Shown here in pieces: positions 36,219-45,189 of a stretch of DNA of 64,000 bases. This DNA is from Leptospira fainei serovar Hurstbridge str. BUT 6. Lineage in GTDB: Bacteria > Spirochaetota > Leptospiria > Leptospirales > Leptospiraceae. Within the stretch, counting starts at the first letter, position 1, and every line of letters starts with the position of its first letter. Location: positions 1,364,001-1,428,000 of the forward strand of contig NZ_AKWZ02000010.1 in the NCBI RefSeq assembly GCF_000306235.2, written 5' to 3'. A program made the position numbers and the translations under genes. The notes beneath the pieces were generated by a model. It was given only the letters and a program-made list of their open reading frames with translations, was not told the DNA's origin and ran no database searches.

Positions 36219-37142
36219 TTATTGGTGAGATTTCGCGTTTTGAGCCATTTTCAAGAAATAACCCTCAACATCATACCAAGGCTTACCTGAATTCAAAGTG
36301 TTGGAAGCTTCCAGGTGGTCCACTCCCGTAGTCAAGATTCCATAACTTGGACCGCCGTTAAACGTTCCCCATTTAAGTGAAGAATAAGGAACGAGACCGT
36401 CGCAAGTTGCACCTTGTCCATTGAACAAACCGCCGGCAGCGCAAGCAGGTTGGAGAATACCCATTAACGGGTGTTGGATAAGATCAGGAATAGTGATATA
36501 AGATCCGTAAGAATAATATCTCACTGCAGAAGCATCAGGTGTACGGCTATTGAATGCAGCTGTTCCGGAGGTCGTCAAAGATCCCAATGCTGCAAGAGCG
36601 TTTTGTTGTCCGCCGCCATAAACTAATTGTACCACAACGCCCAAAACCGCGTTCACGAAAGGTTTAATCCAGTCAGGTAGAACTGCATTAACTATGTCCG
36701 CAATTGGAGATCCTCGGTGCGGTGTGTTCAAAGTGGTTAAAGTCGATACTTTGGAAGAAAGACCAAGATTAGAAATAGCATAACGGCTATCCAGTCCACC
36801 TTGGGAGTGACCTAAGATATGAACTTTCGAGAACCCGTTGGCTGCCATATAAACGTTGATTTTGTTAGCTAACTCTACTCCGCGAGTTTCGTTAGACTGT
36901 GCCGCAGTTTTTGTAGGAGCATACACCGTTGCGCCTTGTGAGGTAAGATAGGTATCCATTCCTCCCCAATAGCTGATAATGCTGATTATGCCTGATGAAT
37001 CGGTTCCCCAGCCAAAAAGACCGTGGGAAAGGATAATCGGATAGGCCCCAGCGAGTGGTTTGGAAGATGATCCTCCGCCTGATGCGAACAACGAGCCGCT
37101 AAAAATAAACAGGATCAATACTGATAGTCCTAGTTTACGCAT
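36219..37142 (-). CDS. Secreted triacylglycerol lipase (Pseudomonas LipA-like, family I)
   Basis: 307 residues. ATG has AGAGG 9 nt upstream. Signal peptide MRKLGLSVLILFIFSGSLFA. Oxyanion motif SHGLFGWG (39-46), nucleophile Ser113 in GHSQGG, LNTPHRGSPIAD, a likely catalytic Asp in the CDGLVPYSS region and His in GVDHLE. This layout is typical of bacterial lipase family I.1/I.2. No foldase gene (lif) is adjacent. Exported hydrolase, monocistronic with its own terminator. Confidence 0.92.
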   Translation of the reverse strand: MRKLGLSVLILFIFSGSLFASGGGSSSKPLAGAYPIILSHGLFGWGTDSSGIISIISYWGGMDTYLTSQGATVYAPTKTAAQSNETRGVELANKINVYMAANGFSKVHILGHSQGGLDSRYAISNLGLSSKVSTLTTLNTPHRGSPIADIVNAVLPDWIKPFVNAVLGVVVQLVYGGGQQNALAALGSLTTSGTAAFNSRTPDASAVRYYSYGSYITIPDLIQHPLMGILQPACAAGGLFNGQGATCDGLVPYSSLKWGTFNGGPSYGILTTGVDHLEASNTLNSGKPWYDVEGYFLKMAQNAKSHQ

Positions 37143-37752
37143 GGAATGTTACCTCTTTTCTCTTCACTATTCTCTTTTGTCTCAGATTGAGATTCGCTTT
37201 GTGTTTGTTCGCTTTTTCTATGTATCACTCGGTATAGAGCGAGGTTTTTTACTCTAAACTGATCGTCGGGATTGTCAAGAGAAAACGTTCGAAAAAAACT
37301 TCTTAAATAATACGTTTGATATAAAATTAATTTATTTTAAGAACAATTGTTATATAAAAATGCATTTTAAGTTTTGCAAAGAAGGCAATTTGAAAGCATT
37401 TTAGGTGAGTGAAAGCTCCGGGATTGCCCGCTTACTTTCCGTTCTTTTTACTTATTTCTCAATTATAATTTATGGGGAGGGGATTTTCGAAAAAGGCAAT
37501 GAGGCGAATATCTCTAATTTGCTCGGAAAGTTTTTCTTACTCCGCGGTATCTCTTTTCGGGTATGACTTGAATTTTTGTCTTAGATGGAAACGGAATCTC
37601 GTGAAGGGTTCCGAATATTTAATCTCGCTTCCATCGAGTAAAATTAGCGAATGATCTTTAAATTGAAGAATATTCGATCGGGTTTCTCTTCTTCGTATTT
37701 CCGTTCATCGAATCGGAGTCGGAACCTAAGTTTGAATTGAAACGGACGATCG
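37143..37752. other. Intergenic region, 610 bp
   Basis: Leader of the lipase gene. AT-rich near 37300-37400. A plus-strand frame at 37472-37654 has GGGGAGG nearby but no recognisable protein pattern and is not called. No repeat or RNA structure was recognised. Confidence 0.4.
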
Positions 37753-38766
37753 CTATGAGATTCGAATGACAATCTTACCGAAATGGGCGCCGTTTTTAAG
37801 AGTATCCAACGCTTGTCGGAATTCCTCCATCGGAAAGACAGAATCGATTACCGGGCGAAGGCCGACGTTTTGAATCGCGCGATTCATCTCCAAGAAAGCC
37901 TTCCGATGCCCTACTACGATTCCTTGGACTTTTATTTGATTCATGACAAGCGGAAGTAGATTCAAATCCTTAATGGAGCCGGCAAGAATACCGATTAAAT
38001 GAATCGTACCGAATAGTTTAACGGCTTTCACGGACTGCTCTAACGTTCCGGCACCTCCTACTTCGACGACATGATCGACTCCTTCTCCCCCCGTTAGGTC
38101 TCGAATTACTTCTCCCCATTTGGGAAGCTCCTTATAATTGATTCCATAGTCGGCTCCCAATGCTTTTCCTCGAGATATCTTTTCCTCGGAAGAAGATGTT
38201 AGGTAGACCGTCGCACCGACCATCTTTGCAAATTGCAACGCGAACAAGGAAACTCCGCCGGTTCCTTGAACTAAAACCGATTCTCCCGGCTTAACTTTGT
38301 TTTCTACGAAGAAGGAGGACCAGGCGGTTAATGCAGCACAGGGAAGTGTGGCGGCTTCATCGAAACTTAGATGCGAAGGCATCGGAACGATACCGGTGGC
38401 CGGTAAAATAGCGTATTCTCGTAGAGTTCCATCCAAAGGACCGCCTAACGTAGTGCGAAGTTCTTTCTTTGTCGCAGGACCGCTGATCCAATTGGGGGCA
38501 AAGGTCGCGTTGATTTTATCTCCGGTTTTAAAATCTGTAACGTTTTCGCCGATTTCTATTATTTCCCCGGCGCCGTCACTACAAGGAATCATAGGGACTG
38601 GGAACTTAGGATTGTATTTACCTTCGATTACCAAATAATCTCGGAAGTTTAAGGAGGCTGCACGGAATCGAACCAACACCTCTCCGGGACCCGGCTTTTC
38701 CGGATCCGGTATTTCTACGAGAGAGAGGTTTTCCTTGCCAAAGGAAGAAAGACGAATTGCCTTCAT
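37753..38766 (-). CDS. NAD(P)-dependent zinc-type alcohol dehydrogenase / quinone oxidoreductase (MDR)
   Basis: 337 residues. An MDR enzyme with a GroES-like N-terminal domain (GPGEVLVRFRAASLNFRD, IPCSDGAGEIIEIGENV) and a Rossmann domain (VLVQGTGGVSLFALQFAKMVGA). The structural-zinc Cys cluster is absent, so it is more like the quinone oxidoreductase or zinc-less branch. Substrate unknown. It follows the crotonyl-CoA reductase homologue, separated by a terminator hairpin. Confidence 0.88.
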   Translation of the reverse strand: MKAIRLSSFGKENLSLVEIPDPEKPGPGEVLVRFRAASLNFRDYLVIEGKYNPKFPVPMIPCSDGAGEIIEIGENVTDFKTGDKINATFAPNWISGPATKKELRTTLGGPLDGTLREYAILPATGIVPMPSHLSFDEAATLPCAALTAWSSFFVENKVKPGESVLVQGTGGVSLFALQFAKMVGATVYLTSSSEEKISRGKALGADYGINYKELPKWGEVIRDLTGGEGVDHVVEVGGAGTLEQSVKAVKLFGTIHLIGILAGSIKDLNLLPLVMNQIKVQGIVVGHRKAFLEMNRAIQNVGLRPVIDSVFPMEEFRQALDTLKNGAHFGKIVIRIS

Positions 38767-38809
38767 GGTTGATTTTTAAGCGGATAATTTAGGTTTTTCA
38801 TCGGCTTCG

Positions 38810-38846
38810 AAAACTTTCTCGCAGATTTCCTCCGCGAGAAAGTTTT
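38810..38846 (-). terminator. Perfect 13-bp hairpin, likely terminator after the Ccr-type gene
   Basis: AAAACTTTCTCGC and GCGAGAAAGTTTT with an 11-nt loop. T-rich 3' arm; no further T-run. It sits 22 bp past the Ccr-type stop. Confidence 0.65.
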
Positions 38847-38867
38847 GATTCTGTGGAAAAAGATTCC

Positions 38868-40115
38868 TTACTTGATTCCTAATCCGGGCTTAGCGGCTCC
38901 CACAAGAATACTCATATTTCCGGCAGGATGCTTATTTTCCTTCATCAACTGATGCGCCTTAGCTGTTTCATCAAACGTAAATGTTTGAGCGAGAACAGGG
39001 TCGACTTTCTTATCGATGACCAATTGATTGAGTCCGGCGGAATTTTCGTCGTTCGCAAAGTGGGATCCTTGCAATCGTTTTTGCCTCATCCAAAGATAAC
39101 GAAGGTCTACAGTGGCATTAAAACCGGTAGTTCCGGCGCAAATTACGACCATTCCTCCCGTCTCGCAAACAAATACGGAAGTCGGAATAGTGGATTCGCC
39201 AGGATGTTCGAAGACGATTTTTGGATTTTTCCCTTTTCCGGCTATGTCCCAGATTGCCTTACCGAATTCGCGTGCGTTTTTAGTCCATTCCGCAAATACT
39301 TCCGGCTTATTGATTTCAGAGGTCAAGGCGCCCCAGTGTTTGAAATGATTTCTGTTGATTACGCCGGCAGCGCCTAGGTTTTTACAAAAATCAATTTTAT
39401 CATCCGAAGATACGACTGCGATGGGAACTCCACCTGCGGCCTTTACGATTTGAATCGCCATAGCGCCTAGGCCTCCGGCGCCTCCCCAAATAAGAACGAC
39501 ATCGCCTGGTTTTACGTCGTTCGGTTTCCAGTTGTGAAGCATTCGGTAAGCGGTTGCGCCGACCAGCATATAGGCTGCAGAAGCTTCCCAGCTAAGATGT
39601 TTCGGTCTAGGTAAACATTGATGATCTTGAACCTTACAAAATTGTGCGAAGGACCCCCAGTTTGATTCGTATCCCCAGATGATTTGGGACGGAGCGAACA
39701 TAGGATCATTTCCTGACTTAACCCAAGGATCGTTACGATCCCACATCCCGCAATGAACGACTACTTCGTCTCCTACTTTCACATTCTTTACGTCGGATCC
39801 GATTTTATATACGATACCTGAAGCGTCCGAACCGCCGATATGAAAGGGTTCGGGTTCCCCTTTTTTATTTCTGGCTCCGATTACGTTTACGGGATATCCG
39901 AGTGCGGCCCAAACATTATTATAGTTGATACCTGCCGCCATTACCGCGACTAAAACTTCATCGGGGGCAATTTCAGGGACGTCGATTTCTTCGGGTTGAA
40001 TGGATTTTATCGGATCTCCGAACCTGTCAGGACGGATAACCTGTGCATGCATTTTTTTAGGGACAACTCCCAATGGAGGAAGTTGACCGATCGGTACGAT
40101 TTCAGGTGCGCTCAT
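38868..40115 (-). CDS. Crotonyl-CoA carboxylase/reductase family protein
   Basis: 415 residues from ATG 40113-40115 ([19 protein letters not shown]); the longer TTG frame to 40154 has no ribosome site. Motifs match the Ccr branch of MDR enzymes: [31 protein letters not shown]-like [62 protein letters not shown]. Of the CO2-binding residues described for the Kitasatospora enzyme, the Asn, Glu and His equivalents are present and the Phe is Tyr. It would convert crotonyl-CoA plus CO2 to ethylmalonyl-CoA. No other ethylmalonyl-CoA pathway gene is in the window. Confidence 0.87.
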   Translation of the reverse strand: MSAPEIVPIGQLPPLGVVPKKMHAQVIRPDRFGDPIKSIQPEEIDVPEIAPDEVLVAVMAAGINYNNVWAALGYPVNVIGARNKKGEPEPFHIGGSDASGIVYKIGSDVKNVKVGDEVVVHCGMWDRNDPWVKSGNDPMFAPSQIIWGYESNWGSFAQFCKVQDHQCLPRPKHLSWEASAAYMLVGATAYRMLHNWKPNDVKPGDVVLIWGGAGGLGAMAIQIVKAAGGVPIAVVSSDDKIDFCKNLGAAGVINRNHFKHWGALTSEINKPEVFAEWTKNAREFGKAIWDIAGKGKNPKIVFEHPGESTIPTSVFVCETGGMVVICAGTTGFNATVDLRYLWMRQKRLQGSHFANDENSAGLNQLVIDKKVDPVLAQTFTFDETAKAHQLMKENKHPAGNMSILVGAAKPGLGIK

Positions 40116-40213
40116 GCGGACCAGAAAAACCGTATCGATCTGGGATACGACCAAAAAATGAAGGATTTTTTACCCGGCATCGACGAATTTCCCGGGTTCT
40201 TTTTGATCGGAAA

Positions 40214-40810
40214 CTAATTGGTCGATAAAATAAAATCGATTCTTTCTTCGATTCCTTTGACTCGGTCTTCAAAAAAGCGTTCGGACGCGATGGAAAGTAT
40301 AAGACTATGAAGTAGATCCACTAATAAAGATAATTTTAAGTCGGGTCGTTTGCTGGGGGGGTTACGGGTTGCCGCAGCTTCTAACAATTTTCTATACTGT
40401 GCTCCATAATGATTTGTGTATTCTAAAACAAGATTTTCGGGGGCGGAATAAACTAGACTGAACGGTAGACGAGTTCTTTCGGGAAATTCTCGGGCGATAT
40501 CTATGATCGCTTGGAAGACGGAAACCACTTCTTCCCGTAACCCGTTTTCTTTAACGATTCGACTCCGAATCCCGTTTAAAATCATCAAGTGTGTTGCGAC
40601 GAGAGCTTTCCGAAATAGGTTTTCCTTCGAATGAAAATGGTGATAAATACTAGGTTGTTCTAATCCGCATTCTCTACTGATTTCACGTAGCGAGGTTCCG
40701 TGGAAACCCTTTCGAGCAAACGCGATCGCTGCCCCCTCCAGAATTCTTTCCCGAGAGTTTCTAAAATTTCCATTTATCGGGTAGACCGGGCTACCATCCT
40801 TTTTCTTCAC
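40214..40810 (-). CDS. TetR-family transcriptional regulator
   Basis: 198 residues from GTG 40808-40810 with AGAGG 9 nt upstream. N-terminal TetR helix-turn-helix (ERILEGAAIAFARKGFHGTSLREISRECGLEQPSIYHHFHSKENLF) and an all-helical ligand domain. It lies about 100 bp upstream of the Ccr-type gene on the same strand, so it may regulate that gene and itself. Confidence 0.92.
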   Translation of the reverse strand: MKKKDGSPVYPINGNFRNSRERILEGAAIAFARKGFHGTSLREISRECGLEQPSIYHHFHSKENLFRKALVATHLMILNGIRSRIVKENGLREEVVSVFQAIIDIAREFPERTRLPFSLVYSAPENLVLEYTNHYGAQYRKLLEAAATRNPPSKRPDLKLSLLVDLLHSLILSIASERFFEDRVKGIEERIDFILSTN

Positions 40811-41029
40811 TGATCCAGACCTCTTTTTCGAGGATATTTCCCGAGTGTTTTTGTTTTTTTGTACTCGTTCGATTGCGAGCCCGCTCGGTTAAACCCGTCG
40901 TAGCTTTCGGGCCTATAGTCTACGCTACAACAAATACCCGATTTTCGCAATTCAATAACAAATTATTAAAGCTTCAACGCCGTTATCTTGGAGAAAAATA
41001 AGAGTTTTTCATCCAGAACCTCTATCTAG

Positions 41030-41722
41030 TTAGAATTCTTTCTTGAAAACTTCAAAGTAGTTTCGGACTTCATTGGTTCCCTGCGGCCGACCTTCCAGTC
41101 CGGGCTGCTTCGTACCGGGAGATTGAGGGAGATTGAGGTTTTGGTCCTTTTCTTCCCGTCCGAAAGCCGCGGAAGGAGTGTATAGCTCGCTTCCGAATAA
41201 AAGTTCGAAGTTGGCAACGTTAGACTCCGATTCTTCTAAACGGATTTCTATCAAAAAGTGGTTTTCCCCATACCTCGCCTCCCATTCATAAATAAAAGAC
41301 GTCTCCGCAAGTCCTGTATATAAAGGAGAAAGTTTTCGGTCCTGAGAATCCGAAATGAAAATTTGGACCATCACCGCTTCGTCGGGAATTTCGTGTGCAA
41401 GGCCGATTCCGAGCTTGCGAATTATTTTTCTATCTTTGCCTTCGGGAAATTGCAGTTTAAAAATCACCGAACTTCCTTTGAAAACGGAGCCGGTAAACTG
41501 AGACTTTTTGTCTAACGTATAGCCTCGCTCTTTTAAAGTGGCTCTTACGTCTTCGACTAGTTTTTTTAAAGTCGGAGGCCCGCCGGTTAATGATTCCTTA
41601 GGATGCACGGACGTCCCGGCCGGCGTAGTTTGCGCAGGAGATTCTACACTTAAAAAAAGCGCCAATATCAGTAGAAAAGGAAAGATTCCGATTCGGACCG
41701 GTTCTAATAAAGAATGATGCAT
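41030..41722 (-). CDS. Hypothetical secreted protein
   Basis: 230 residues. A signal peptide (IGIFPFLLILALFLSVESPAQ) is followed by an alpha/beta region (LKKLVEDVRATLKERGYTLDKK, FEGSVFKGS-like FTGSVFKGSSVIFKL) and a low-complexity Pro/Gly/Gln-rich tail. I recognise no family. Divergent from the OmpA-type lipoprotein gene. Confidence 0.7.
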   Translation of the reverse strand: MHHSLLEPVRIGIFPFLLILALFLSVESPAQTTPAGTSVHPKESLTGGPPTLKKLVEDVRATLKERGYTLDKKSQFTGSVFKGSSVIFKLQFPEGKDRKIIRKLGIGLAHEIPDEAVMVQIFISDSQDRKLSPLYTGLAETSFIYEWEARYGENHFLIEIRLEESESNVANFELLFGSELYTPSAAFGREEKDQNLNLPQSPGTKQPGLEGRPQGTNEVRNYFEVFKKEF

Positions 41723-41879
41723 ACTTACGGATCAGACTAACCCTTATGCTTGTTTATTGCCAGATTTTTTCCCTCGCAAACGCGATTTCCTATTAGAATG
41801 TCTCAGAAATTTAAAGGAATGATCGATAGTTTAATAGTGCGTTATAGTTCGGCGCACAAATGCATTTAAAGGAAAGGCC

Positions 41880-42566
41880 ATGAAATCTAAAAGAAATTTC
41901 TTATTTATTCCGATATTTATCATTTTATCATCCCAATATTGCGTCACACAATCTAAGTATGACTCCCTTCAAGAAGCATATTCGCGTAAATCGAAGGATT
42001 TAGAGGCGATGGAAAAGGATAAACTAGGCCTACTTCGTTCGATGGACGATATGAAGCGTCTGCAAGAGGAAACCCAGCATCGTGTCATGGAGTATAAGAA
42101 TCTCCTTGCTAGCTTCAAGAGCATGATCGATGCCGGAAAGCTGAAAATTAGAATCGTAGACGGTAGAATGGTGGTCGTCTTATCTTCCGATATTCTATTT
42201 CCTCCCGGTTCTGCGAGTCTTTCGCCTAAAGGTACGGATGCGATTAAGGAAGTTACCGGTATTTTAGCTTCTTTGGAAGGTCGCCGATTTCAAGTCGAGG
42301 GACACACTGATGACATTCCCACAGGAATTAAGGGATACACGAATTGGGAACTCGCGTCCGCAAGAGCGCTGAACGTTTTACATACTATGGTTAAGGCGGG
42401 AATGCCCGACGACAGAATTAGCGCCGCTTCGATGGGTTCGTCGAGACCTGCAGTTTCGAATACGACCGCGGAAAACCGTATGGCAAATCGCCGGATAGAA
42501 ATCGTAATCGTTCCCGATCTTTCCAATTTACCCGGAATCGAAGAATTGAAAAAAATGAGCGAATAA
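41880..42566 (+). CDS. OmpA-family lipoprotein
   Basis: 228 residues; AAAGGAAAGGCC precedes ATG 41880. A lipoprotein-like signal (LFIPIFIILSSQYC) is followed by a coiled coil (about 25-80: YDSLQEAYSRKSKDLEAMEK) and an OmpA/MotB domain (DILFPPGSASLSPKG, VEGHTDDIPTG, NWELASARALNVL, ENRMANRRIEIVI). Probable peptidoglycan tether in the periplasm. Confidence 0.9.
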   Translation: MKSKRNFLFIPIFIILSSQYCVTQSKYDSLQEAYSRKSKDLEAMEKDKLGLLRSMDDMKRLQEETQHRVMEYKNLLASFKSMIDAGKLKIRIVDGRMVVVLSSDILFPPGSASLSPKGTDAIKEVTGILASLEGRRFQVEGHTDDIPTGIKGYTNWELASARALNVLHTMVKAGMPDDRISAASMGSSRPAVSNTTAENRMANRRIEIVIVPDLSNLPGIEELKKMSE

Positions 42567-42834
42567 CCTTTCGAAGGTCCGGGACAAGGTTCGATACTCG
42601 GAGAGCAAGAGCCGGTCTTTAGCCATGAATGGGAGATACCTACGAAAACCGTGATCGATCGGTTTTTGGAATCTCTTAAACGTCCTCGAAAATACGAAAG
42701 GGGAATGGACGTTAGGGACAAATCATCCGTTGGATACGTTAAGAGAATTAGAAAAATATAATCTTTCCGGAATTGCCGGCCATATTAAATCGGACGTCTT
42801 AATTTTAGCCGGTAATATCTTATCCGCGGACTGA
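42567..42834 (+). pseudogene. Remnant of an alpha/beta hydrolase gene
   Basis: Directly after the OmpA-type stop, frame CCT TTC GAA encodes PFEGPGQGSILGEQEPVFSH and EWEIPTKTVIDRF, the segment just before the nucleophile elbow in FrsA/DUF1100-like hydrolases. From about 42680 the homology continues in another frame (GEWTLGTNHPLDTLRELEKY, then NLSGIAGHIKSDVLILAG) and ends at a stop at 42832-42834. The catalytic core between the two pieces, the start and the end are missing. It is a decayed fragment with an internal deletion. Confidence 0.75.
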
Positions 42835-42926
42835 AATTTCCTTACCCTGTAATTCTGAACATTTTGTTTCGTTTATTCAGGCTTTTTATTGCGGCGGGAT
42901 CGACTTTAGGGAAACTAAATGCCTTC

Positions 42927-43367
42927 TTACTGAATCTTAAGGGAAAAAGATAAATGGTCATAGGGAATAACGATTAAAAAACACCTGAAACTTCCCTTGT
43001 CCGTTTGAATCGATTGTGTAAACGGCGCAGACTGTCCGTATACCGTAAAATTGGACGGCGTGCCATAATTACCCCCCGTGACGGTAGAATTCGAATTTCC
43101 TATGTAAAGACCCGCGCCGCTCCCCGAGGGATTCGAAGTGAAAGAAATCAAGTCCGTCGTTCCGTTACCCGTGTAGTAATAGAAATAATGACCTGGAGAG
43201 GAACCAGCGACCGGCGTGCCGCCTTTGGTAATTGCCGGAGAGTTAAGACACGAAGTCATGGGCTGGATCAATGATAAAGCATGCCCATGATTGGAATGCT
43301 TGTCGCATCGACTCACGCTAATTCCGAATAGAATTGCGATCGAGACAATTCTTAGATAAGATCCCAC
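42927..43367 (-). CDS. Hypothetical lipoprotein
   Basis: 146 residues. Signal MGSYLRIVSIAILFGISVSRC with an Arg just before the likely lipidated Cys. The mature part is rich in Gly, Ser, Thr and Asn (GLYIGNSNSTVTGGNYGTPSNFTVYG), consistent with a beta-rich secreted domain. No family recognised. Confidence 0.65.
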   Translation of the reverse strand: MGSYLRIVSIAILFGISVSRCDKHSNHGHALSLIQPMTSCLNSPAITKGGTPVAGSSPGHYFYYYTGNGTTDLISFTSNPSGSGAGLYIGNSNSTVTGGNYGTPSNFTVYGQSAPFTQSIQTDKGSFRCFLIVIPYDHLSFSLKIQ

Positions 43368-43622
43368 ACGAATAAATTATCTCAAAACTTGCGAAAGTCC
43401 ATGATTTTTCGATAGAATTTAATTACTTCGCATAACAATCCAGACAAAATGATTTATCGGAATCCGATCAAAGTCGATCCGAAAAAAAATCGAAACGCCT
43501 AATTTATGTTCTATGTTAGGTCCGCTTCGACCTTACGATCGATATATTGAATCGTTAATTTTTCGATTTATATTCGCTTATTAATTTGGGATATGAAGAT
43601 AACCGAGCATCCGAATGGCGGC

Positions 43623-44219
43623 TTATGACTCGAGCTTTAGAAAATTCTCTTTGTTGATAAGGATCTTGTGAACTTCGCAATTCAAAATATTTTCTTCCGA
43701 TCTTGATTCCAAAAGATAGAACATTCTATAAATCCAATATCCGTGCGTGCATATTGCAATTCGGTTTCGATTTTGCGTTCGGAATAAATCCCGTAAAAAT
43801 GAATAAATGCGCCGATCTACGTCTTTCTTTCGTTCACCGTCGGGAAAATTTAGCGTTTCCCATCTGGATTCCGAACTTTTCCAATTCGACCAGGTATCCT
43901 TTCCGAATTTATCGTCGATTTCGGAAATCAACATCCCTTGCGCTGCGCCAAGATTGACCTCTCGCAGACGAGAATCGAAAAATAAGGGAATTTCTAATTC
44001 GGAAGCCAAAGGGGACGCGGTTTGTAGAGCGCGCAATAAGTCGCTACTGTATAAAATATCTATTTCGTAATATCTTAATTTATCAAAAATGGATTTAATT
44101 TGGTTTCGACCTTTAGTGGATAAAGAAGTGTTCAGTTGGCCTTGAAGCCTACCTTCCGCATTCCAGTCAGTTTCGGCGTGCCGAAATACAAAAAGAGAAA
44201 TCGAATCTTTCGGGTTCAA
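43623..44219 (-). CDS. cobC: Histidine phosphatase, probable alpha-ribazole phosphatase
   Basis: 198 residues from TTG 44217-44219. Phosphoglycerate-mutase fold with catalytic RHAETDWN (13-20), SSDLLRALQTA, LREVNLGAAQG and CTHGYW. As the last gene of the cobalamin operon it probably removes the phosphate from alpha-ribazole phosphate or adenosylcobalamin phosphate. A second such phosphatase is at 48340. Confidence 0.8.
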   Translation of the reverse strand: MNPKDSISLFVFRHAETDWNAEGRLQGQLNTSLSTKGRNQIKSIFDKLRYYEIDILYSSDLLRALQTASPLASELEIPLFFDSRLREVNLGAAQGMLISEIDDKFGKDTWSNWKSSESRWETLNFPDGERKKDVDRRIYSFLRDLFRTQNRNRIAICTHGYWIYRMFYLLESRSEENILNCEVHKILINKENFLKLES

Positions 44220-44238
44220 TTTTTGTTTTCCGTATACG

Positions 44239-45189
44239 CTAAATGCTTTCGATTAAGCGATGTGTAACTAAGAAGAATATACCGCAGAGAATCGAGGTTA
44301 TAAAAATGATTCGATTGGCCTGCAGTATATGAACGGAGGATAAGGATTCTTTTGCATCTCCTAAGAAGGGTTTTTCACTTTTGATTCCTTGATAATAGTT
44401 TATTCCTCCTAATCTGATTCCCAATGCTCCTGCAACGGCTGCCTCCGACAAACCGGAATTAGGGCTTGGATGTTTCCTACCGTCTCGAAGTAGAATTCGA
44501 AAAGATCGAACGGGATTCATGAATAAAATAACCGAGGTCAAGGACACAAACGGAGCGGTCAGTCGCGCCGGTAGAAAATTGGCGCAGTCATCGACTCTAG
44601 CGGGGAAAGTTCCGAATTTTTCGTACAATTGGTTCTTGTGACCGAATAGAGAATCCAGCGTATTTACGGATTTATATAGAACGGCCCAAGCCGGCCCTCC
44701 GAATATCGCGAAAAATAAAGGAGCAGTCACCCCGTCGACCAAACTTTCCGCAACGCTTTCCACGCATGCACGAACGATTTCCGGGCGCGATAAATTTTGG
44801 GTATCTCTTCCTACGATTAAAGACACTTTTTCCCTCGCGATTGATAGGTCCTCGGACCGTAACGCATTATAGACCGCTTTGCTGTGGTTCAATAAATCAC
44901 GAAGGGCGATGGTAGTATATATTATGAAAATAGAAAATATAGACTCCGCAATCGAGCTGAAATTCGCGATCACCTTACCTATTGCATAGGGAATCGAGAA
45001 GGAAAACAAATAAACGCTACAAGAAGCGAATACTCCGGCCCAGAAGGGAGAGCGAAAACGGCTCCGAGAAAACTTTTCGATAAATCTTGAAAATTTTCCG
45101 ATCCACCGAACCGGATGGGGCATCCAACGAGGATCGCCGAAAATTAAATCCGCAAGAACCGAGGCTACGATTACTATTTCGAATGTCAT
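44239..45189 (-). CDS. cbiB: Adenosylcobinamide-phosphate synthase
   Basis: 316 residues with four or five membrane helices. CbiB/CobD landmarks: DLIFGDPRWMPHPVRWIGK, VGRDTQNLSRPEIVRACVESVAESLVDGVTAPLFFA, NTLDSLFGHKN, HPSPNSGLSEAAVAGALG. It joins (R)-1-amino-2-propanol phosphate to adenosylcobyric acid at the membrane. Overlaps the upstream fusion gene by 4 bp. Confidence 0.95.
   Translation of the reverse strand: MTFEIVIVASVLADLIFGDPRWMPHPVRWIGKFSRFIEKFSRSRFRSPFWAGVFASCSVYLFSFSIPYAIGKVIANFSSIAESIFSIFIIYTTIALRDLLNHSKAVYNALRSEDLSIAREKVSLIVGRDTQNLSRPEIVRACVESVAESLVDGVTAPLFFAIFGGPAWAVLYKSVNTLDSLFGHKNQLYEKFGTFPARVDDCANFLPARLTAPFVSLTSVILFMNPVRSFRILLRDGRKHPSPNSGLSEAAVAGALGIRLGGINYYQGIKSEKPFLGDAKESLSSVHILQANRIIFITSILCGIFFLVTHRLIESI

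Noticed and set aside
37472..37654. A 60-codon plus-strand frame after GGGGAGG
   Set aside because: No signal peptide, motif or neighbour support; it could be chance in a 610-bp gap.
40143..40204. ACCCGG / CCGGGT hairpin followed by T-run on the plus strand
   Set aside because: No plus-strand gene lies upstream to be terminated, and the stem is only 6 bp with a long loop.
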